From positions 1 through 64,000 of the forward strand of contig NZ_BMHQ01000005.1 of assembly GCF_014641195.1 (NCBI RefSeq): DNA of 64,000 nt, given 5' to 3'. Source of the DNA: Marinithermofilum abyssi. GTDB taxonomy: Bacteria; Bacillota; Bacilli; Thermoactinomycetales; DSM-45169. The notes beneath the pieces were generated by a model, which saw nothing but the letters and a program-made list of their open reading frames with translations, ran no database searches and was not told where the DNA came from. This document shows, piece by piece, positions 53,093 to 60,933 of this stretch. Position numbers and translations under genes: made by a program. The first letter of the stretch is position 1; each line of letters starts with the position of its first letter.

Positions 53093-55273
53093 TGACCTCT
53101 CTCCTTTCGGTGAGTTCTTCCTCTACACTTGCCGCCGGTTCCACACGGACTGCGCAAGCCTTAAACCCCGGCATGCGGCTGTATGGGTCCAGTTCATCCA
53201 GCGTCAGTCGGTTGATGCATTGTTCCCCTCCCCAGTGCATGGGGCAAAACACGGTATCCTCCCGGATCTTCTCCGTAACTTTCACTTTCAGCCGGATCTC
53301 CCCCCGGCGGGAACTCACCCGTGCCAGCTCGCCATCCTTCACCCCCAGTGTTCGGGCGGTAACCGGATGAATGTACAAGAGCGGCTCCGGATCTTTCCGG
53401 CGCAAAGAGGGGGTCCGACGCGTCTGAACGCCCGTCAGATAATGCGCCATCAAGCGACCCGTGGTAAGCACCAGCGGATATTCGTCCCCCACCTCCTCGG
53501 GCAGGGAAGCATCCGGCACCGGAATCAACCGGGCCCGGCCGTCCGGGTGGAAAAAACGGCCGTCCGTAAACAAGCGATCTTCCCCCGGCTCCCCTTCCTC
53601 CGGACAAGGCCAAAATACCCCACCTTCCTTTTCGATTCGATCGTAGGTAATCCCCGAATAATCGGCGACTCCGCCACGACTTACCCGGCGGAGCTCCTCG
53701 AAGATCTCTTCCGCCGAGGAATAGGAAAAGTATTCTCCCTTCAGCACTCGGGCCATCTCCGCCAGGATGCTCCAGTCCGGGCGGGCTTGACCAGGCGGTT
53801 CTCGAACCGCTCGACGCAGGATAACTCGACCTTCCAGTTGGTCATCGTTCCCTCATCTTCGAGATAAGAGGCTGCGGGCAAGACCAGGTCTGCCATTTCC
53901 GCCGATTCGGATAAGAAGAGGTCGATGACGACAAGAAAACCCAACTTCTTCAAAGCCTGCTCTACCAGGGTAGCTTGGGGGCTGGAAACGACCGGATTGG
54001 AGGAGAGGACGATCATCCCTTGTATCTCACCCGTTTCTGCCAATCGAAGCATCTCATAGGCGGACACTCCTGGTCCTGGCAGGTCCTGCTCCTCTACTCC
54101 CCACACCTTCGCGACCACCCGCCGATGCTCCGGATTGTCGATCCGACGATATCCCGGTAGTTGATCCGCCTTCTGGCCGTGCTCTCTTCCCCCTTGCCCG
54201 TTTCCTTGTCCGGTGACAGCACCATAGCCCGAGCCGGGGCGGCCGATCTTCCCGGTCAGAAGGACCAGGTTCAGAAAGTTACGCACGTTCATCACACCGC
54301 CGACATGCTGCTCCACGCCCCTCGCCGTCAGGACAAAACCGTTTTTCGCCTGACCGTAGAGCCGGGCCGCCTGGCGGATAGATTCGGCAGGTACACCGGT
54401 TTTTCGGGCGGCTTCTGCGAGCGAAACCATCCGGATCCATTCCAGGAGTAGGTCGGAATCCGCTGTATGTTCCTGAACAAAATCTTCATCCATATATCCC
54501 TCATCCACGATCACTTTCAACATCCCATTAACCAGCGCCGCATCCGAACCCGGCCGAACCGGCAGATGGATATCCGCCAGTTTGGCGGTAACCGTTTCCC
54601 GGGGATCGATCACAATCAAGGAAGCACCCCAAGCCTTGGCTTTTCGGATATAAGGCATCATCGTCGGCTGACATTCCGCAATGTTGGCCCCTGATATGAT
54701 GATGCAATCGGTCAAGGACAGGTCCTCCAGAGGATTGGTGAATCCTCTGTCCAGCCCGAAAGCCTGGTTGGCTGCCGTAGCCGCCGAAGACATGCAATAG
54801 GGGCCATTGTAATCGATATAGCGGGTGCCGAGGGCCACACAGGCAAATTTTCCTAGCAAATAAGCCTCCTCATTGGAGAGGGAACCTCCCCCGAAAACTC
54901 CTACAGCATCCCTGCCAAAGCGGGCTTGAGCCTTTTTCACCCGGCTCCCAAACCAGTCCATCGCCTCCTCCCAGGAGACGGGTGTCAGTTTTCCGTCCTT
55001 GCGCAGAAGAGGAGTTGTCAGCCGTTCTGAGTCCAGTGCATGGGTATGGGCTTCCATCCCCTTAACACACAACCGCCCCTGAACGACGGGATCCTCTTTA
55101 ACGACGGGATCCTCTTTGTTCGGTGTCGCCTTATGCCGTACAGCATGGGGAGTACGCTCTTCATGAAACCACATGGTGCATTGCATGCTGCAATAAGGAC
55201 ATTGAGTTTTCCGGGTAGTGGAAGTCGTCTCTTTTAAATCTTTCTCCCGGAAATGCCTCAAAAAGCTGGTCAT
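53085..55273 (-). pseudogene. nasC: Assimilatory nitrate reductase catalytic subunit, frameshifted
   Basis: A molybdopterin oxidoreductase. Frame 1 (from 55273) starts with the 4Fe-4S motif CPYCSMQCTMWF and GRLCVKGME, then SNEEAYLLGKFACVALGTRY, GANIAECQPTMMPYIRKAKA, and QGNGQGGREHGQKADQLPGY, and ends out of frame at 53741. Frame 2 (RPDWSILAEMARVLKGEYFS onward) supplies the molybdopterin dinucleotide-binding C-terminus (YPLVLTTGRLMAHYLTGVQT, PMHWGGEQCINRLTLDELDP). The break lies in the GGGCGGGC run near 53778-53786. An 18-bp tandem duplication adds KEDPVV near the N-terminus. ATG at 55273 overlaps the transporter stop (ATGA). Confidence 0.9.
55083..55118. repeat. In-frame 18-bp tandem duplication inside nasC
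   Basis: ACGACGGGATCCTCTTTA is followed at once by the same 18 bases with one change at the end. It makes the protein read KEDPVVKEDPVV, where one KEDPVV is expected before QGRLCVKG. It lies near the first iron-sulfur site. Confidence 0.75.
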
Positions 55274-56495
55274 GCGAGAACCTCCTTCTCCGCGGTAGAA
55301 CGTACCCGATTAACAACCAGCTTCGTTTGCCACTCTCTTCCGATCACCCCCATCGTGACCAAAGCCGCTCCTACGATCACACCGAGAACGATAAAGCCCG
55401 AAGCGTATGTGCCTGTCGTATCCTTCATCACGCCCAATAGGGAGGGAAGGAAAAATCCCCCGAGGCCACCGGCGGCCCCTACTATTCCTGTCATCATCCC
55501 GATCTCTTCCCTGAATCGCTGGGGCACAAGTTGAAACACCGCACCATTCCCCAGCCCCAAGCTGGACATCACAAGAAACAGTACTGCGATTTCATACTGG
55601 AAAGGCAACAATAAGGAAATCACGACAAACAGGGAGGCAATAAGGAAATACAAAACTTGAAGCACTCGGATACCCCCGACTCTGTCGGAGATCCACCCTC
55701 CGACCGGCCGGAAGAAACTGCCCGCCAAAACGCAAAGGGTGACAAAATCCCCTGTAGCCACTTTGCCCAACCCATACTGGTCATGGAAGAAGATCGGCAG
55801 AAAACTGGCCATCCCCACAAATCCACCAAAGGTAATGCTGTAAAAGAAACAAAACAGCCAAGCATCCCTCTGTTTTAATACGTGGAAGTAATCCTGCCAC
55901 TGTTTGGCCGAAGGCTGATCCGGTGCTTCCCGGGCGATCAAAAGAAAGGTGATCAACACCAGTCCCAGAGGAATCATCGTCAATCCAAACACCTGATGCC
56001 AATCACCGAAAGCCTCAGCCTCGGAGCGAAAAGCGTGGCGATCAGCGTACCGCTATTTCCCGCCCCGGCAATCCCCATCGCCAGACCCTTGATAACGGGG
56101 AGGATACCACCGGCTGGCCAGAGGAAGTGCAGCGGCGAAGCTGGCCCCGGCAATCCCCAATAAAAAACCGTAAGCGTAAAGTTCAGGGAGAGAACGTGCC
56201 AACAGCCACAAAAGCAACAAGGGAATCATCGCCAGGGACATCCCTGTCACCGCCGCTCTTTTCGCGCCGATTCGATCTGTTAACAGCCCCAAAAGAATGC
56301 GGAAGAAAGAGCCGCCCAAAATGGGAATGGCGACCAACAAGCCTTTTTGTGACACCGTCAGGTTCACATCTTCCGATACGAAAACGGAAAGTGCTCCCAA
56401 CAGCACCCACACCATGAAACTGATATCGAAGTAGAGAAAGGAGGCAATAGGCTCGGCCAATGTCCGCTTTTCAAGAAACCTCTCATCGATGCCAT
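55270..56495 (-). pseudogene. nasA: MFS nitrate transporter, several frameshifts
   Basis: A NasA-type nitrate/nitrite porter in pieces. The upstream part has [40 protein letters not shown], and [11 protein letters not shown] (to about 56085). A middle frame reads [20 protein letters not shown]. From about 56015 the long final frame reads [52 protein letters not shown] and GNGAVFQLVPQRFREEIGMM. Frame changes lie near 56085 and 56018, and probably a third near 56440, where the expected N-terminus ([10 protein letters not shown]) is in another frame. It is the first gene of the leftward nas operon and is preceded by the ANTAR-type leader. Its stop overlaps nasC. Confidence 0.85.
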
Positions 56496-56539
56496 CTGCT
56501 CATAAACCTCCCAGATCATTCGCATTTTTTCAAACGACT

Positions 56540-56672
56540 AAAAGCCATTTCGGTGCAGTTGTGCATCGCGAAATGGCTCCGTTGCCACCTATGTCCGTCG
56601 GCGGGATCGAAGCTTCATGCCTTTAGCGGCCGAAGTTCTCTCCTCCCTCAAACCGGATACCCCGTTGTATCC
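56540..56672 (-). promoter_or_regulatory. ANTAR-type antitermination leader of the nas operon
   Basis: On the minus strand, in order: stem-loop P1 GGATAC-AACGGG-GTATCC (56655-56672), a linker, stem-loop P2 TGGC-AACGGA-GCCA (56574-56587), and an intrinsic terminator whose arms AGCCATTTCG and CGAAATGGCT (56543-56578) are followed by TTTT. Both loops are hexanucleotides with A first and G fourth, the hallmark of ANTAR-bound RNAs. P2 shares its 3' side with the terminator's 5' arm, so the two folds exclude each other. An ANTAR protein holding P1 and P2 would allow read-through into nasA. Confidence 0.82.
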
Positions 56673-56686
56673 GATAAACCGGAATC

Positions 56687-56703
56687 ATCACAATCTTTGT
56701 GAT
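56687..56703. promoter_or_regulatory. Perfect palindrome near the nas promoter
   Basis: ATCACAATCTTTGTGAT has 7-bp arms and a 3-nt centre. It lies between the P1 stem of the leader and the TnrA-like boxes, near the probable nas transcription start. It does not match FNR or CRP spacing. The binding protein is unknown. Confidence 0.45.
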
Positions 56704-56733
56704 ATGGATATTGTAAATAACAAGTCCTTTATT

Positions 56734-56750
56734 TGTCAAGTTATCTTACA
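56734..56750. promoter_or_regulatory. TnrA/GlnR-type box in the nas intergenic region
   Basis: TGTCAAGTTATCTTACA fits the consensus TGTNANAWWWTNTNACA with one mismatch. TnrA activates nitrate assimilation genes in B. subtilis under nitrogen limitation through such a box; GlnR recognises the same motif. The site lies between the divergent nasA and nasT-like genes. Confidence 0.65.
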
Positions 56751-56784
56751 TTAAAATCACAACAGATTGCCCGGCTTTATTTTG

Positions 56785-56801
56785 TGTTAATTTTCTTTAC
56801 A
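56785..56801. promoter_or_regulatory. Second, weaker TnrA/GlnR-like box
   Basis: TGTTAATTTTCTTTACA fits the TnrA/GlnR consensus with two mismatches and is centred 51 bp from the first box. It sits about 65 bp upstream of the regulator gene and could serve that promoter. Confidence 0.4.
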
Positions 56802-56864
56802 CATATACTGCTTCTGTTATATCATGGATAAAAATCTGTCATTCACCCGACTCGGGAGGTTTCC

Positions 56865-57443
56865 ATGATGCAGACAATTTTGTTATTATCGGAAGAGTCC
56901 AGCGAAGATCAAGATTACCCTTTTGGTCGTCTGCTGACCTCTGCGGGGTTGACGGTCCTCCCTTTTCCCCTCTCCATAGGAAATGTGCGGGAAAAGGGAC
57001 AGGTGGACGCCATTGCTCTTGCCGTCACTGCATCCCGTACCGCCTCTGTCTTGCGCAGATTGCGACAACGCGTGAAGCTTCCCATCATCTGGTGCTGTGA
57101 CGACAGCGACCCAAAATCCCTGACAACAGAGGAGATGCCGAAACCGGACGGTATACTATACCGAGACATGAACCCCGCACAAATCCAATGGGTTCTTTCC
57201 ACCAGCATGATCCATCACCGTCGTCAAATCCGTTGCCGGGAAAAAATCAATCGGCTGTATTAGGAATTGGAAGAGAGAAAGTGGATCGATTAGGCAAAAA
57301 GCATCCTTTGCCAAGTGAAGCAACTTACTGAAAAAGAAGCCTACCATATCCTGCGTAAACAGGCGATGGATGAACGGCGTAAAGTAGCCGATGTCGCCGC
57401 TTCCAACGTCAAAGTGTACCGATTATTGGATGTAACCAAATAA
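56865..57443 (+). pseudogene. ANTAR-domain antiterminator (NasT/AmiR-like) with two in-frame TAG codons
   Basis: A 192-codon frame with a degenerate receiver-like domain (MMQTILLLSEESSEDQDYPF, VDAIALAVTASRTASVLRRL, PDGILYRDMNPAQIQWVL) and then the ANTAR helix bundle. REKINRLY is followed by TAG (57260-57262), ELEERKWID, a second TAG (about 57290), and AKSILCQVKQLTEKEAYHIL, RKQAMDERRKVADVA, NVKVYRLLDVTK, TAA. ANTAR domains bind two-hexaloop RNAs such as the one in front of nasA. The first TAG stands where glutamine is usual, so a C-to-T change of CAG would explain it. Without read-through, the RNA-binding domain is lost. The start ATG pair follows CGGGAGGTTTCC. Confidence 0.85.
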
Positions 57444-57456
57444 GGAGGGGAACCAG

Positions 57457-58494
57457 ATGCTCGACATCTTTAAAGAAGTGGGACGCGGCAAAAAAGGGGC
57501 CAAGGACCTCTCCTATTCAGAAGCCCGTCGCGCAGCGGAATGGATTCTGGACGGCCGCGCCACACCCGCTCAAATCGGCGCCTTCTTCATGGCCGAACGG
57601 ATGAAAATGGAATCCGCTGACGAAATTCTCGCCTTTACCGATGCCTTGCGTGTAAGGTCGGACCGCTTTTCGATCAACGGCGGACTGGATTGTGCAGGTC
57701 CCAACGACGGCCGAAAAAAATCTTTCCTGGCCACACTGCCTGCCGCTTTTGTCCTTGCAGCCTGCGGTTTGCCTGTCACCCTTCACTCCACTCCTTCTCT
57801 GCCGCCCAAAAGAGGAGTGACGCTGACGGAAGCTCTAGAAGCACTGAAGATCCCCGCCCGAAATCTGCCCCGAGAGGCCAGCCTGACCGGATACGAAAAG
57901 GCGGGTGTTCTCTTCGTTCCTTCAGAACAATGGTGCCCTTCCTTGAAAAAGCTTCGTCCTTTTCGGGAAGAGCTGGGGCTTCGCACCGTCTTGAATACGT
58001 CGGAAAAAATGCTCCGCTTTTCCGACGCATCCGGAATGGCCATCGGCGTCTTCCACCAGACGGCATTCAAAAAAGGGATGGAACTTTTAACTCGCCTCGA
58101 TATCCAGCACGGGCTGATTGTCCAGGGGGTGGACGGTTCCGAAGACATTCCCGTGCAGCGGCGCTCCCGGGTCGCACTGCTCAAAAAGGGTCACTGGGAG
58201 GAGCATATTATCGATCCGGGAGAGTGGAGCCTGGACGGGGAACCGCCCCAAGAAGAGTGGACGGGAGTACTCCAAGCCCAGAGAACCGAGGAAGTATTGG
58301 AAGGCAATGCTCATCCCGCTTACCGAAACATGGTCATTCTTAACGCAGGACTTCGCTTATGGGCGGTAGACCGGGTCAAGTCCCTTCAGGAAGGAATCAC
58401 CCAGGCGAGGGGCGCTCTCGACCAGGGACTGGCTTTGCAAAGGTTCCGCAGTTTTTGCGATACTCTTTCTACACCTGTTCAGACCATGGTCTAG
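57457..58494 (+). CDS. Anthranilate phosphoribosyltransferase-like protein (TrpD2/YbiB type)
   Basis: A 345-aa protein with the TrpD fold. The N-terminal helical bundle is YSEARRAAEWILDGRATPAQ and IGAFFMAERMKMESADEILA; the phosphoribosyltransferase part has CAGPNDGRKKSFLATLPAAF, VTLHSTPSLPPKRGVTLTEA, and NTSEKMLRFSDASGMAIGVF. The strict GTGGD loop of true TrpD is replaced by CAGPNDGRK, so tryptophan synthesis is unlikely. Relatives occur beside nitrate assimilation genes, and YbiB binds nucleic acids. ATG follows AAGGAGGGGAACCAG, 13 bp after the ANTAR gene, so they form a unit divergent from nas. A terminator follows. Confidence 0.82.
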   Translation: MLDIFKEVGRGKKGAKDLSYSEARRAAEWILDGRATPAQIGAFFMAERMKMESADEILAFTDALRVRSDRFSINGGLDCAGPNDGRKKSFLATLPAAFVLAACGLPVTLHSTPSLPPKRGVTLTEALEALKIPARNLPREASLTGYEKAGVLFVPSEQWCPSLKKLRPFREELGLRTVLNTSEKMLRFSDASGMAIGVFHQTAFKKGMELLTRLDIQHGLIVQGVDGSEDIPVQRRSRVALLKKGHWEEHIIDPGEWSLDGEPPQEEWTGVLQAQRTEEVLEGNAHPAYRNMVILNAGLRLWAVDRVKSLQEGITQARGALDQGLALQRFRSFCDTLSTPVQTMV

Positions 58495-58510
58495 CACTCC
58501 TGTATATGAC

Positions 58511-58543
58511 AAAAGGCCTGTTTTTACAAACGGGCCTTTTTTT
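58511..58543 (+). terminator. Terminator of the nasT-trpD2 unit
   Basis: AAAGGCC-t-GTTT and AAAC-g-GGCCTTT form a stem followed by TTTTTTT. It lies 17 bp after the stop. Confidence 0.9.
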
Positions 58544-58885
58544 GCTGGGATGAACCGCTGCACAGCTGAATAGATTCTCCCCTTCATCCAACGAGCCGAC
58601 GGCGGATGAAGCGTGGACTTAACGAATGATCTACTTCGTTTTTTTATCCCAAGGAATCTGCTATTGTCTCTACTCGAGTCCTCGCAAACGGAATGATCGA
58701 CTTCATTTCCATCTCTTTCAGCAAAACTATCCATCATCAAATAATAATCCCAAATTCTAATTTTCCTTCGGGTAAAAGTTCATTCGTATTATCTTTTCAT
58801 CTAAATATGGAAAGTATTTTATTATGTCCGTTTATAAGAAACATGATAGACTAAAGATAGATTAGGATAGAACAGGGGTGCAAAG
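58544..58885. other. Intergenic region before the Rok-like gene
   Basis: About 340 bp without a supportable gene. The last 100 bp are AT-rich and should hold the promoter of the Rok-like gene, but I cannot point to convincing -35 and -10 boxes. Confidence 0.5.
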
Positions 58886-59311
58886 ATGTTTACAGAACGA
58901 GATGCTATTAAGCTTCGGATGGAACAAATCATCCATGAACGGCGCTTGCTGCAGGAAGAGTATCAGACGCTGATGAATCGTCTACGTGAGTTGGACATGG
59001 ATCAGCCGGAGGTACAAGAAACTACAATGGCACCCGTCGAAAAGAAAGAAACGGAAACTTCGGAAGAGCAGCCGGAACGAAAACGACGGAAACGAGCCGA
59101 TGTTCAAGGCGAAGTCATCCCCGCCATTGTGGAAATCCTGCGCGAGGAAGGAGAGCCGCTGAAAGCCAAAAAAATCAGCCTTAAGCTGGATGAGCGAGGA
59201 GTGAATTACAACAATATCCATACGATACTGCACAAATTGGTGCAGGAACGGAAGGATATTGTAAAAGAAGGTTTTGGTTATTATGCTTATAAAGAGGAAA
59301 AGCCGCAATAA
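58886..59311 (+). CDS. Rok-like DNA-binding protein
   Basis: A 141-aa protein. Its N-terminal coiled coil (MFTERDAIKLRMEQIIHERR, EEYQTLMNRLRELD) strongly recalls the oligomerisation domain of B. subtilis Rok (MFNEREALRLRLEQL). A charged linker (KKETETSEEQPERKRRKR) leads to a C-terminal winged-helix-like domain (VIPAIVEILREEGEPLKAKK, ISLKLDERGVNYNNIHTILH). Rok is a nucleoid-associated repressor that silences AT-rich foreign DNA and competence. This copy is shorter and the assignment rests on remembered similarity. ATG follows AGGGGTGCAAAG, and its own terminator overlaps the stop. Confidence 0.72.
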   Translation: MFTERDAIKLRMEQIIHERRLLQEEYQTLMNRLRELDMDQPEVQETTMAPVEKKETETSEEQPERKRRKRADVQGEVIPAIVEILREEGEPLKAKKISLKLDERGVNYNNIHTILHKLVQERKDIVKEGFGYYAYKEEKPQ

Positions 59312-59322
59312 GCGGCTTTTTT
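59300..59322 (+). terminator. Terminator of the Rok-like gene
   Basis: AAGCCGC and GCGGCTT with a 5-nt loop, followed by TTTT. The stop codon lies inside the loop. Confidence 0.85.
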
Positions 59323-59351
59323 AGCGCTTTCAAAAAGCTCGTTCCAAACGC

Positions 59352-60617
59352 TTAGAACAACCGAAGAATATACCCCAGAATGATCCCGACAACGCTGAAA
59401 TCCGTATCACCAAAGGTAGTGTTCTCAAAACCCAGATCTCCCAAAATGGGCACCAACAGCGCAGGCAGAAAACTGATTAAGAGACCGTTCACCAGCGCCC
59501 CGAAAAAAGCACCTCTCCTTCCACCCGTTGCGTTGCCGAAGACCCCGGCGGTCGCACCGGTAAAGAAATGGGGAACAAGGCCGGGGATGATGACCGGCAG
59601 ACCGATAACGGATAGGATTCCCAGTCCGATCAACCCGCCGAGGAAACTGGCCAGAAATCCGAGAATGACTGCTGTCGGAGCAAAGTTGAACATAACTGGG
59701 CAATCCAGGGCCGGCTTGGCTTCCGGCACCAGCTTCTCCGCGATCCCTTGAAAAGCGGGCACAATTTCCGCCAGCATCATGCGAACCCCTGCCAAGATGA
59801 CATAGAGACCCGCGGCAAACAACAGACCTTTCATGATGGCGAACATGACGTAATTTTGATCTTTGGCAACACTTGCAGCGGCGGCCGGACCGGCAGCCAG
59901 CGTAACGATTACATAAAGCACGACCATGGTAAGGGCAGTCGATACGGTCGTATCCCGAAGGAAACTTAGTCCTTGCGGCAGTTTTATCTCTTCCGTGGTC
60001 TTCTCGGGGTTGCCTAGCCATTTCCCTACGAATCCCGCCGAGATATATCCAAAGGTCCCGAAATGCCCGATGGCTAAACTGTCATCCCCCGTAATTCGAC
60101 GGACAAAGGGTTGGGCCAGAGCGGGAAGAGCGACCATCAGAAAGCCGAGGATCACGGAACCGATCAGAATGGCAGGCGCCCCCTGGATATCCGTCGCCGT
60201 CAAAACAGCGGACAGCAAACATGCCATGAAGAAAGTGTGGTGTCCCGTCAGAAAAACATATTTGAACGGAGTAAATCGCGCAAACAACAGGTTGAATACA
60301 AAGCCCAGACTCATAATGATGGCCGTTTGCTGGCCCAAGGTTTTGACAGCCACCCCTACAATCGCTTCGTTATTGGGAATCAGCCCCTTCACTCCAAACC
60401 CCTGATGCAGGATCGTTCCCAACGGATTTAACGATTGTACAATCACATCGGCCCCCACGCCGAGGATCAGAAAACCGATAATCGTTTTCAAGGTGCCGGA
60501 TAAGATGGTCCGGATCGGTTTTTTCAACAGGGCCAATCCGATAAAAGCGATCAGCCCGGCGATAATGGCTGGTTGGCTCAAAATCTCATGAACGATGAAA
60601 CCAAGGATACCTTTCAT
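59352..60617 (-). CDS. PTS transporter subunit IIC, ascorbate/SgaT (UlaA) family
   Basis: A 421-aa membrane permease with about ten helices: FIVHEILSQPAIIAGLIAFI, TLKTIIGFLILGVGADVIVQ, TGHHTFFMACLLSAVLTATD, LAIGHFGTFGYISAGFVGKW, and the C-terminal FFTGATAGVFGNATGGRRGA. This is the UlaA/SgaT type that takes up L-ascorbate or a related sugar acid while phosphorylating it. ATG at 60617 follows AAGGAGGCTGCAAAG; an in-frame TTG at 60635 is less likely. It is the last gene after the IIB and regulator genes. The substrate is a guess from the family; no ascorbate catabolic genes are in view. Confidence 0.88.
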   Translation of the reverse strand: MKGILGFIVHEILSQPAIIAGLIAFIGLALLKKPIRTILSGTLKTIIGFLILGVGADVIVQSLNPLGTILHQGFGVKGLIPNNEAIVGVAVKTLGQQTAIIMSLGFVFNLLFARFTPFKYVFLTGHHTFFMACLLSAVLTATDIQGAPAILIGSVILGFLMVALPALAQPFVRRITGDDSLAIGHFGTFGYISAGFVGKWLGNPEKTTEEIKLPQGLSFLRDTTVSTALTMVVLYVIVTLAAGPAAAASVAKDQNYVMFAIMKGLLFAAGLYVILAGVRMMLAEIVPAFQGIAEKLVPEAKPALDCPVMFNFAPTAVILGFLASFLGGLIGLGILSVIGLPVIIPGLVPHFFTGATAGVFGNATGGRRGAFFGALVNGLLISFLPALLVPILGDLGFENTTFGDTDFSVVGIILGYILRLF

Positions 60618-60643
60618 CTTTGCAGCCTCCTTCAACAGGAGTT

Positions 60644-60916
60644 TTAAAAGTAGCTCAAGACTTTCTCTTCAATCTCTTTCCGGCTGATAAAGTTTACAAT
60701 GGTGGCCACAGGTACAGCCAGATGGTTCAATTCATGTGCCAGCGCTTGTGATGTCACCACGAGATCCGCTTGGGAAGCCAGAGAACTGGCCGATCCCAGA
60801 TCGCAGTGCTCTACGTCGGCGTCGATGCCTTTTTCCTGAAGTACCTTTTGAATGTTGGATTTCAGCATCAGGCTGCTTCCCAATCCGTTGCTACAAACGA
60901 CGAGAATCTTTTTCAT
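60644..60916 (-). CDS. PTS transporter subunit IIB, ascorbate/galactitol type
   Basis: A 90-aa cytosolic phosphocarrier with the IIB loop KKILVVCSNGLGSSLMLKSN, the phosphorylated cysteine at residue 8. It passes phosphate from IIA to the sugar entering through IIC. ATG at 60916 follows AAAGGAGGTATATACCTTT. It lies 17 bp after the regulator and 26 bp before the IIC gene. No separate IIA gene is present. Confidence 0.9.
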   Translation of the reverse strand: MKKILVVCSNGLGSSLMLKSNIQKVLQEKGIDADVEHCDLGSASSLASQADLVVTSQALAHELNHLAVPVATIVNFISRKEIEEKVLSYF

Positions 60917-60933
60917 AAAGGTATATACCTCCT

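Noticed and set aside
59319-59332. cre-like TTTTAGCGCTTTCA
   Set aside because: It matches well but lies between the 3' ends of two convergent genes, where CcpA would have no promoter to control.
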